From contig NZ_BAMV01000003.1 of the NCBI RefSeq assembly GCF_000963925.1, forward strand, positions 99,604 to 163,603: a stretch of 64,000 nucleotides of DNA, given 5' to 3'. The position numbers and the translations under genes are program-made. Under the pieces are notes generated by a model. That model did no database searches. It was not told the DNA's origin and saw only the letters and a list, made by a program, of their open reading frames with translations. The stretch comes from Acetobacter cibinongensis. Its GTDB lineage: Bacteria; Pseudomonadota; Alphaproteobacteria; Acetobacterales; Acetobacteraceae. Below are positions 47,401 through 53,677 of this stretch, piece after piece (position 1 is the first letter of the stretch; every line of letters starts with the position of its first letter).

Positions 47401-47834
47401 GCTGGCCGCAGATTACGGTAGCAGATATTGACTGGGAAAAATGGTTCCGTGTCGTACCGTTGGTTGCTGATCTTTCTCGGTTTACGGCCATGCATCATCT
47501 GGTAGGAACACTGGAGTCTACTAGTGAAACGATGTTGTCACTGTTGAACCTGCCAGAAGAAAAAAGGCTGGATTTCATAGTCGACCGCCTGAAAGCAATT
47601 ATAGCGAAAACCTTGCATTTGCAGGAAGAGACGATCGAAGATAACGCTCGGTTGTCGGAGTTAGGGTTAGACTCCTTGGCTGGGGTAGAGCTACAAACCG
47701 GCATTCGGGTGGAATTCGGAGTAGAAGTTTCGGCAATGATGTTGGCTAAGGATGACAGTATTCGCAGTCTCGCCAAGAAATTTTATAGCCAGATACAGGT
47801 CAAACTCTCCACTCTGCGCCCTGAGGACGTATGA
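41499..47834 (+). CDS. Type I polyketide synthase, KS-AT-DH-ER-KR-ACP (fully reducing)
   Basis: A single-module synthase of 2111 residues. KS: Cys180 in DTACSSSLVA, with EAHGTGTPVGDP and KANIGHLEAAAG histidines. AT: Ser638 in GHSVGEVAAAY. DH: His937 in HVIENNVIFP (Asn replaces the usual Gly) and DGAFQ. ER: SASGGVGLAAIQVAK near 1553. KR: TGGFGGLGL near 1757, with Tyr1899 in SVYIAANEVLN. ACP: Ser2059 in LGLDSLAG. All active sites are present, so each cycle can be fully reduced, giving a fatty-acid-like chain, possibly iteratively. There is no thioesterase or reductase, so release must be by another protein. The ATG at 41499 follows GAGG. The stop overlaps the acyl-AMP ligase start. The product is unknown. 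Confidence 0.95.
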   Translation: MNKKQEFAIIGTGLRFPENITTLKEFWVFLNSGQDASRDVPKDRWSIDRYYDPGYETPGKTYMRRGSFLTQELGYFEPQVFGISPREATLMDVQQRLLLEVAWEAFESAGIIPARMNGSNTGVFIGSFSLDWLVYCGSALNRESIKDHFSTTAASATMLSARLAHVFGLCGPCLTIDTACSSSLVAIHNACLSLSNGECDVALAGGVNFIINPQGAMPMSRGHFLAKDGRSKSFSADADGYGRGEGAALLIIKRLEDAVDAKDPIMGVICKSGVNHDGRGTAITVPNGAAQEALIKDVLRRSHLTGQQLDYVEAHGTGTPVGDPIETAAIGNAIAQNKYGEEPLIIGSVKANIGHLEAAAGVAGVLKTLLCLEHKEVPAQVNIEEINPNIECEKWNIHIPQGKNIPLSSKKPVLYAGVNSFGYGGTNSMVIMRSPHNFEAKPIRSKRPEKAAVKTYLLPLSSTHEKGLVKAAQAYTAFLQDNTTVDLHNVCYSAAICRTWFQHRAVILADSREELLRNLSDLENGTQNQSVVIGRSFVAPKLGPIMVFSGMGSQWEGMGKTILATLPANVRLVAEAFDATFQQLSGWSLLTVLTGEESAESPVHKTEIAQPAICLLEILVYKTLAAYGVCPSAIVGHSVGEVAAAYCAGALMLQDTVRVIYVRSQLQARLAGSGTMLAIGAEREKVEELIQKQGLTVSIAAINSLKSCTVSGVTEDLKKLEDHYGKQGVFVRMLNVEVPYHSTLMENIQSDMYEMLADLQPIKPEVPLYSTVTGKKWDNAVRHDAEYWYKNSRNPVEFFKAISTILQDIDGQVILEIGAHPVLLPSVKEIISKSDLQIQTVHSLRRNDVGHHWAELCLARLAIAGAPLDWLRMTGGQRVAIPYYAWHREYYWSECQEAAADRLGLIVHPLLGLPMVSATPRWRATINQNYLPWLPDHVIENNVIFPAAAYMEAALAVHFQIHGTHQAILKNFEIHSPILIENQVNCDVEWSYNVQTGKLEGSTLTRRDEDSAPLWRNHVGVEILTSSPWIMDERKVFAPVATKVFDKNRFYTTLAQNGLQYGEQFQVVEDIATVPEGLWAKLSLTPERASQSEEYALHPALLDGAFQLIAAAVFEHNPDNDYAYVPVSAERLIYHGQKNATLTAIVSLRAMSSKQLVADVQLYDESGHNVLGIDKLICKAVPRITKKKKFENLLYKATWKKAETLPLLVDPHTILAVGGVAQINAFKAVSEQYLLTVDTVLLPDKCDYSFFEKSFKNKVFNDYKSIVFFGSLEHNPNQMGDVERLLACVQAIPHLSIEEASPRLCVITTAGQDISLGQSALRGFARGMELERSDLRIKIIEVEASTEDATLASIGAEIIQDDCEDHVLIRSGERLVARVVPTSLKNENTTTVPLIGRADLSAILKVSDTGSLDKLYYEVSRMREPLAGEVSCQVLAAALNFKDVLKAMNLLPDSVVEGTFYGHALGMEAVVRILDVGAGVEHFVKGKDYIVAAADCFATSFTADAGTLFAIEKPASLSASDAATLPVAFLTAWYGLSHLARLQAGETVLIHSASGGVGLAAIQVAKMLGATVFATAGTEEKRDYLRNLGCTHVWSSRTLEFADEIRAVTQGRGVDVVLNSLSGEAQAASLACVASLGRFVEIGKRDIIENSSLAMRVFNENISFFSVDLDRLLNEKPQLIKDIFSAMANMMSDGSLQPLPSTVYPAGKTVDAFRYLSSTKHIGKVVIDYTDLTDVVGKEKWPPRPHIDPQGAYLITGGFGGLGLEIAEWLITSGATYLVLTGRKKTDNDVILNRIKVWRDLGYTIEERYFDIADKDSLKKCLSEFGNKLPALKGVFHCACVFDDALLSNITPARLEKGFAAKAIGAHHLDVLTRHTPLDFFVLFSSVTTMTGNIGQSVYIAANEVLNQICENRHVLNLAGLSLNLGPIDSVGILTRNQVAADALRNAGMNLLDIHNVLRFLPDIMEQRWPQITVADIDWEKWFRVVPLVADLSRFTAMHHLVGTLESTSETMLSLLNLPEEKRLDFIVDRLKAIIAKTLHLQEETIEDNARLSELGLDSLAGVELQTGIRVEFGVEVSAMMLAKDDSIRSLAKKFYSQIQVKLSTLRPEDV

Positions 47835-49618
47835 TAATGGCAAGCGCTTTTCGGTTAACACGTGGTGCACAGAATGAAGAGATCATCGACTGGTGTACAG
47901 GTTCTGTGGCGGAAGGGTGCCGTTATAGAGCCGCGAAAAATCCGAACCTCGAAGTTCTGACTTTTCTGGGGGATGGTCAAAACCCAACGGCACGACTGAC
48001 GGCGCAGATGCTGGATAAGCAGGCAGGATGCCTGAGTTTCTGGTTAAACAAGCTTGTTCAGCCAGGGCAACGTGTTGTGCTGTTGTTTGAAAATGGTCCT
48101 GATTATCTGATAGGCCTGTTTGGCTGTTTGTATGCGGGGGCTATCCCGGTCTCAGGCGTGTATCCGACCGATTTTGGCAGTAGGCAGCGCTTTTGCCATA
48201 TTGTCCGTGATAGTCAGGCAGTTGCTGTTGTCGGTTGTAAAAATGTATTATCGCTTTTTCAGAAAGAATGCGCTTCGGAAAATTTGGGAATATCATGGAT
48301 CCCGGTTGAACTTTCTGAAAAAGGACAGGACTATGTCTATGCGCCGCGTGAAAATGAGCAGGAAGCACTGATTCAATATACATCAGGCTCTACAAATATT
48401 CCCAAGGGCGTTATCATTACAAACAGGAACATCATCTTTAATCTAACGCAGCAAGGTGAAGAGCTTGGATACGCACAGGGTGATGTCGGGGTAAGCTGGC
48501 TACCACTATCGCACGATATGGGCTTAATGGGCTCAGTTCTCATGGCAATCGGAGCGGGAGGACAATGCATCTTACTTCCGCCTGAAAAATTTTTGGAAAA
48601 ACCTCTTAACTGGTTACATGCTATCAGCACCTATAAGGCGACTCTTTCGGGCGGTCCTGGGTTTGCCTATGAGATGTGCCTGAACGCGCTGACGGGTCCA
48701 GTAACAGACCTCGATCTTTCTTGCTGGGATCAAGCCTTTATTGGTTCAGAGGCCATTAGCAAGGATATGCTGGATCGTTTTACGGAGAAATTTTCTCCCT
48801 ATGGTTTTCGGGATTCAGCATTTTGTCCCTGTTATGGATTAGCCGAAGCAACACTACTGGTGTCTTCCAAGCCACGGGGAACAGAGCGGATTGCTTACCC
48901 ATTTTCTAGGGAGGCTCTTTTGCTGGGCGAAGTGGAGGTGACTGATAACCCCGCCGATGCACGTGAGCTCGTATCCTGCGGTCAGGTAATAGCGGATACT
49001 GATGTTGTTATTATGAAAAATGAGGCGTCCCTCTCTCCCGCGTCTGAGATGGAGGAGGGGCTAATCTATATCCATGGACCGGGTATGGCGGCTGGTTACT
49101 GTGGTTATGGCTCTGAAGTATCAAGTCATTTTGTCTATCAAGAGAAAAATTATTTTGCCACAGGTGATAAAGGCTTTTTCGTGGGAGAAGAGTTGTTTCT
49201 GACAGGAAGAAAAAATAATGAAATCATCCTCAATGGGTTCGCTATCGATCCTGAGGATTTAGTTTTTTCCGTGTCTAAAAAAACACCCTATGTTTCACAA
49301 CATAATGCCACAGTCTTTTTGCATGGCAATATTGATCCTGTGCCTGTTTTTGTGTGCGGCTTGCCTCACGATGTTCTGGTTTACGCTGATGATGTGTTTC
49401 AGGATATTCAGGAAATTTTGTATGATAAATTCAGAATAGAGAAGGGATATGTTTATTTTGTCAGTCCGTCAGCCTTAAACAGGACCCCAAGCGGTAAAAT
49501 TATCATCAAGGATACAAAGATATTTTTACTTGAAAACCCTAAAGCCATTCTAAGAAAAATGGAGATTTTGCCTCGTTCAGCTCATGGCTTTCGGGTTATA
49601 AAACAGGAAAAATACTAG
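47831..49618 (+). CDS. Fatty acyl-AMP ligase (FAAL-like)
   Basis: A 595-residue ANL enzyme. VVLLFENGPDYLIGLFGCLYAG and AIPVSGVYP at 82-111 are typical of FAALs. The P-loop YTSGSTNIPKG is intact (184-193), with WLPLSHDMGLMG, YGLAEATLLVSSKP, and a C-terminal RTPSGK carrying the A10 lysine. FAALs activate fatty acids as acyl-AMP and load them directly onto an ACP, here probably that of the synthase, whose stop codon this start overlaps (ATGATAATG; the second ATG at 47837 is also possible). It would supply the starter chain or activate a released product. Confidence 0.9.
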   Translation: MIMASAFRLTRGAQNEEIIDWCTGSVAEGCRYRAAKNPNLEVLTFLGDGQNPTARLTAQMLDKQAGCLSFWLNKLVQPGQRVVLLFENGPDYLIGLFGCLYAGAIPVSGVYPTDFGSRQRFCHIVRDSQAVAVVGCKNVLSLFQKECASENLGISWIPVELSEKGQDYVYAPRENEQEALIQYTSGSTNIPKGVIITNRNIIFNLTQQGEELGYAQGDVGVSWLPLSHDMGLMGSVLMAIGAGGQCILLPPEKFLEKPLNWLHAISTYKATLSGGPGFAYEMCLNALTGPVTDLDLSCWDQAFIGSEAISKDMLDRFTEKFSPYGFRDSAFCPCYGLAEATLLVSSKPRGTERIAYPFSREALLLGEVEVTDNPADARELVSCGQVIADTDVVIMKNEASLSPASEMEEGLIYIHGPGMAAGYCGYGSEVSSHFVYQEKNYFATGDKGFFVGEELFLTGRKNNEIILNGFAIDPEDLVFSVSKKTPYVSQHNATVFLHGNIDPVPVFVCGLPHDVLVYADDVFQDIQEILYDKFRIEKGYVYFVSPSALNRTPSGKIIIKDTKIFLLENPKAILRKMEILPRSAHGFRVIKQEKY

Positions 49619-49637
49619 TGAAGAAGAACGATCCAGC

Positions 49638-50810
49638 ATGACTCAGGATGCCTCAGTTGCTGTCCCCACACAGCACGGCCCCGGTGGCATAAGGTTTGAC
49701 TTCAATGATGGAGCAAGAGTTTTTCTTCCAGAAGGCGCTCAATGGCGCGTTGATATCTGGGACCTGGATACTAAAACGCTAATTTATAGGCACGAGTTGC
49801 AGGGTGGCACAGTACAGACGCGTAAGCGGTATTTTGTACGTTTTGCCGTCGATATTTGGAAAAACGACGATCATATATTCCGGCATGAGTTTGATCTGAC
49901 TGAACGGGCCGTTGCCATCAAAATGGGCGAGGGGGGCCTTGGTGATCATCTTGCATGGATCGAGCATGTTGAATTCTTTCGCAGAAAGCACCAGTGTCAG
50001 GTTTTTTGCCAGATAAGGTCTGATTTGCTGGTTTTGTTTCAGGAAAGTTATCCTGAAATAGAATTCAGACCTAATAATATTATAATGCAAGAGTCATTTT
50101 ATGCCTCTTACAAGGTGCTGGTTTTCTATAATGACGAAGACCTTGACTACAGCCCGGTCGATTATAGAGAAGCCGGATTAGCACTCTCTGCGCCTTATAT
50201 TCTCGGCTTACCATGCATTGAACGGCGACCACGCCTGACTATTCCGCCTTCTGTAAGGCCAATTGCCGAGCCATATGTGTGTATTGCCACGCAAGCATCC
50301 AGCCATTGTAAATATTGGAACAATCCAGAAGGCTGGATCAGACTGGTTCAGTTTATGAAAAACCGAGGCTATCGCGTTATCTGCATTGACCAGAAGATGG
50401 TGGCAGGTGAAGGGCGTGTCTGGCATTATATGCCTCCGGGAGCGGAAGATGAAACCGGTAACAGGCCGTTGTCAGAGCGTGCCGTGTGGCTGAAACATGC
50501 CGATTTTTTTGTCGGACTTTCAAGCGGATTGTCTTGGCTATCTTGGGCGTTGGAAAAGCCTGTTGTTATGATCAGTGGTTTCACGGCTGAAAGAAATGAG
50601 TTTCGTACGCCGTGGCGTGTGATTAACAGGCATTTATGTAATAGCTGTTCTAATGATATTCGGTGCCAGCTTGATATCACTGATTATTTCTGGTGCCCCA
50701 GACACAAAAATACACCTCGAGAATTCGAATGCTCCATTGGAATCTCAGTGGAACAAGTTGTTTCTGTAGTGGAGGGATGCATTCAACATATTGAAAGTAA
50801 ATCAGGCTAG
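49638..50810 (+). CDS. Strand-loop-strand O-heptosyltransferase (TibC/Aah family)
   Basis: A 390-residue glycosyltransferase closely resembling bacterial autotransporter heptosyltransferases, which transfer heptose from ADP-heptose to Ser in AIDA-type repeats in the cytoplasm. Family hallmarks: GIRFDFNDGARVFLP at the N-terminus; GLGDHLAW with the conserved Asp103; HCKYWNNPEGW; GYRVICIDQK; GAEDETGNRPLSERA; HADFFVGLSSGLSWLSWA; and the four cysteines that bind iron in TibC, here Cys334, Cys337 (CNSC), Cys353 (WCPRH) and Cys365 (FEC). It is last in the operon, 19 bases after the FAAL. The nearest repeat substrate is the Hint protein upstream. Confidence 0.93.
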   Translation: MTQDASVAVPTQHGPGGIRFDFNDGARVFLPEGAQWRVDIWDLDTKTLIYRHELQGGTVQTRKRYFVRFAVDIWKNDDHIFRHEFDLTERAVAIKMGEGGLGDHLAWIEHVEFFRRKHQCQVFCQIRSDLLVLFQESYPEIEFRPNNIIMQESFYASYKVLVFYNDEDLDYSPVDYREAGLALSAPYILGLPCIERRPRLTIPPSVRPIAEPYVCIATQASSHCKYWNNPEGWIRLVQFMKNRGYRVICIDQKMVAGEGRVWHYMPPGAEDETGNRPLSERAVWLKHADFFVGLSSGLSWLSWALEKPVVMISGFTAERNEFRTPWRVINRHLCNSCSNDIRCQLDITDYFWCPRHKNTPREFECSIGISVEQVVSVVEGCIQHIESKSG

Positions 50811-50907
50811 ATAATTTGAAATTTTGAAAATGATTTTAGTGAGTTATTTTTTTATAGTGGAGTCGTTTGTGTGAACGACGTATGGTGCTTCTCTTGAGAA
50901 AGACAGT

Positions 50908-50942
50908 GCCACGCAAAGCAGTTTAAAGTGCTTTGCTGTGGC
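50908..50942. terminator. Strong hairpin between convergent genes
   Basis: GCCACGCAAAGCA and TGCTTTGCTGTGGC form a long stem with an eight-base loop, between the heptosyltransferase and phospholipase stops. It lacks a T run on either strand, so termination is a guess; a smaller GGGCGA/TCGCCC hairpin follows at about 50963. Confidence 0.4.
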
Positions 50943-51006
50943 TTGCTATGTCAGGTCTTAAAGGGCGAAGCTATCGCCCCTAAGTGCCATTATGCGTTTT
51001 GGGGAA

Positions 51007-53496
51007 TCAGACACTCCCCATTGCAGGGTCGGTCTGTCCGGGGCGACCGGTTTCAACCCGACCACAGAAACGCCATAGGAAATCAGGCTCATCAGGACAG
51101 GTTAATACAACATCATACCAGAGTGCGCTTGGTACCAGATCAAAGGCAATTTCGGTCTTTTGCCCAGGGCGCAGGACTATAACTTTTTGTCCGCTCTGAC
51201 CTTTTATAACGCTGACAATATGGGCCACTTTTTGTCCGTGATTGGTAAGCTGTAAAATCAGGTCTTTCTTTGCCGCACGGAGATAGTGCGTTTCAGCATT
51301 GAGTTGAAGGCCTTGCAGCGCGCCTTTGTATCCCCTGTAAAAACCATTGGGCGCATGGACAGACACGTCATATGTCTCGGTTTTAAAAGCAGATGTCTCG
51401 AAGGTAGTGTTTAGCGTGTCACCTGCTGCTACGGCATAGGTTGCTGCTTGCATTCCGGAAGGCGTTTTTACGTTATGATAGTACACATTGTAAGGCAGGC
51501 CTGCTGAAAGGCTGCCATGAACACGGTTTCCAGCCCGGAATTGCAAAGCAATGGCTGAGCCGTTCTTGGCAAGCCCGCCATCACAGTAAGGTTCATACGG
51601 CAGTGCGCTGGCAGGGCGGGTGCCGGGTTCCTGCTGTACGGTCTTGTTTACGTCTGATGGAGCGATCCGCAAGGCTGAGACTTCAGACGCAGCAAGTGAA
51701 CGAAAGCCACCGGGTAGAGGTCGGTCGCGCGCCTCTTCAATCATGTGTAAATGGGCGTCACGGTTAAGGTACGGCAGGGTAGGGACAGACCCATCATAAG
51801 GGCGGAAACAGGACGTTAGGTCCCCGCTTATTGCACGCCGCCAAGGAGAAATGTTGGTTTCCTTGATGGTCTTACTGAATTTTTCCTGAACGAATGATTC
51901 CAGAAAACGGAGCGTTGAGGTGTGTTCAAAAAGCTGTGAATTAACCCACCCACCGCGGCTCCAGGGCGAGGCAATAATCATGGGCACACGGAAACCCAAG
52001 CCAATTGGTCCGCTGCGGGCCAAGTGAGCGGGCACCCCTAAATCTGTTTCGTCTTTGGCTGTGGTATATTCCAGACCATCTGCTCCAATACTTGTGGACG
52101 AGGCACCTGTTTCAGGCGCGTCCGGGTTTGGCGCAACGTAGGAACAGCAGTGGTCAAAATAGCCATCGTTTTCATCGTAAGTGATGATGAAAATGGTCTT
52201 TTTCCATACCTCAGGGTTCTCGGTCAGAATGTCCATCACTTCTGACACATACCATGCCCCATACCATGGAGATGTTGGGTGGTCAGAAAAATGCCCTGGT
52301 GCAGAGAGCCAGGATACCGTTGGCAACTCTCCCGTTTGGACATCCTGACGGAACTGGTGCAAAATATCGCCCTTCGGAGCTTTCATGTGGAGAGATTTCT
52401 CACCCTCCTGAAACTCTAAATTCTCCAGCTTACGGTAGTTTTTATCCCCCGAATTGATAACAAAGGCTTTTTCAAAAAGTGACCGCTCTGAGGGTGTCAG
52501 TTTCTCTTTTGTACGCCCTGCAGATGCGCGTCTGCGCTGGAGCACTGCCATGAGGGCACGTGCCTCAGCCAATTGTTCAGCATGGCTTTCTGATATCAGC
52601 ATTTCCCGGCTATCCAGCCGGTCTATATGATTTTGGCACTCACTGATGCGGTCTTCCAACCAGTCGTCAAATCCAGCGTTGGCAGAAACACAGTATTGAT
52701 CAAAACATTCCAGAACGTTTGTGCCAAAATTACCAAGCCATGCGCGTTCCGGCTCACTCATGCCGCCAGTCTGTGTCAACTCATTCTGGTAATATTTCCA
52801 GGACACACCAGCCTGTTCCAAGCGTTCGGGGAAGGTGCTCCATGTCATGCCACCATCGAGAATCTCTCCATTGCGCATGTAGACTTTTGATGACGGGTCC
52901 TGCTTGTCCCGCACAGTGCCTGTCATGAATAAAAGACGATTAGGTGTGGTGCTGGTCATTGCACCACAGTAATTCTGGTCACAAACGGTAAAGGCATCCG
53001 CTAAGGCATAATAAAAGGGCAAATCTTCGCGGGTGTAATAGCCCATTGTCAGAGGATATTGGTCATATCCCTTGTGGTGCGATTTCTTGGCGTCAATCCA
53101 CTGGTCATGGCCCCCGCTATTCCAGGCATCAACCTGACTGTCACGAGAATGAGGGATCGAGCCCATCCAGGTTATACGTGTATCCTTAATGTTGAGGCGC
53201 CACGGCAGATAGGTTTCACCAGATTTACTGGTTTGTGCAAAAACCGGAACTCCATCTGGCTGGCGTATGGCGCGTGGGTCGTTAAACCCACGCACGCCCT
53301 GAAGCGTGCCGAAAACATGATCAAAAGAGCGGTTTTCCTGCATCAGGATCACAACATGCTCAGCATCTTTCCAGGTTGAACCGACATCAGGCGCAATAGC
53401 GAACGCCCGTTGGATGGAAGCAGGCAACGCTGCTGCAGACCCTGCCGCTGCCCCAGACAAGAGAGCATATTTTAAAAAATTTCTGCGTGTTGTCAC
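51007..53496 (-). CDS. Tat-exported phosphocholine-specific phospholipase C
   Basis: An 829-residue enzyme of the PlcH/PlcN (acid phosphatase/phosphoesterase) family that cleaves phosphatidylcholine to diacylglycerol and phosphocholine outside the cytoplasm. A Tat signal is clear (TTRRNFLKYALLSGAAAGSAA). The catalytic domain starts with HVVILMQENRSFDHVFGTL and continues with GHDQWIDAKKS, VCDQNYCGAMTSTTPNRL, ITYDENDGYFDH, and GLGFRVPMIIASPWSRGGWV, followed by FEHTSTLRFLE. The C-terminal 200 residues hold two beta domains typical of the family. It is 181 bases downstream of a TonB receptor on the same strand, with which it may be co-expressed. Confidence 0.93.
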   Translation of the reverse strand: MTTRRNFLKYALLSGAAAGSAAALPASIQRAFAIAPDVGSTWKDAEHVVILMQENRSFDHVFGTLQGVRGFNDPRAIRQPDGVPVFAQTSKSGETYLPWRLNIKDTRITWMGSIPHSRDSQVDAWNSGGHDQWIDAKKSHHKGYDQYPLTMGYYTREDLPFYYALADAFTVCDQNYCGAMTSTTPNRLLFMTGTVRDKQDPSSKVYMRNGEILDGGMTWSTFPERLEQAGVSWKYYQNELTQTGGMSEPERAWLGNFGTNVLECFDQYCVSANAGFDDWLEDRISECQNHIDRLDSREMLISESHAEQLAEARALMAVLQRRRASAGRTKEKLTPSERSLFEKAFVINSGDKNYRKLENLEFQEGEKSLHMKAPKGDILHQFRQDVQTGELPTVSWLSAPGHFSDHPTSPWYGAWYVSEVMDILTENPEVWKKTIFIITYDENDGYFDHCCSYVAPNPDAPETGASSTSIGADGLEYTTAKDETDLGVPAHLARSGPIGLGFRVPMIIASPWSRGGWVNSQLFEHTSTLRFLESFVQEKFSKTIKETNISPWRRAISGDLTSCFRPYDGSVPTLPYLNRDAHLHMIEEARDRPLPGGFRSLAASEVSALRIAPSDVNKTVQQEPGTRPASALPYEPYCDGGLAKNGSAIALQFRAGNRVHGSLSAGLPYNVYYHNVKTPSGMQAATYAVAAGDTLNTTFETSAFKTETYDVSVHAPNGFYRGYKGALQGLQLNAETHYLRAAKKDLILQLTNHGQKVAHIVSVIKGQSGQKVIVLRPGQKTEIAFDLVPSALWYDVVLTCPDEPDFLWRFCGRVETGRPGQTDPAMGSV

Positions 53497-53677
53497 TGTC
53501 TTACTCTCTTGTCTGTGTGCGGTAGGATTGACGTTCGGGTGGTCTGGCGCTGTAAACTGTTGATAATGCAGCAGGGGTGATACGTTTTGGCAAAAACATA
53601 TCAGTCCTACAGCGTTGCTCCGGGCTAATCGCGTAAAAAAAAGTTAAATAATTATGACAGTTTTATAGCGCCCAGCG

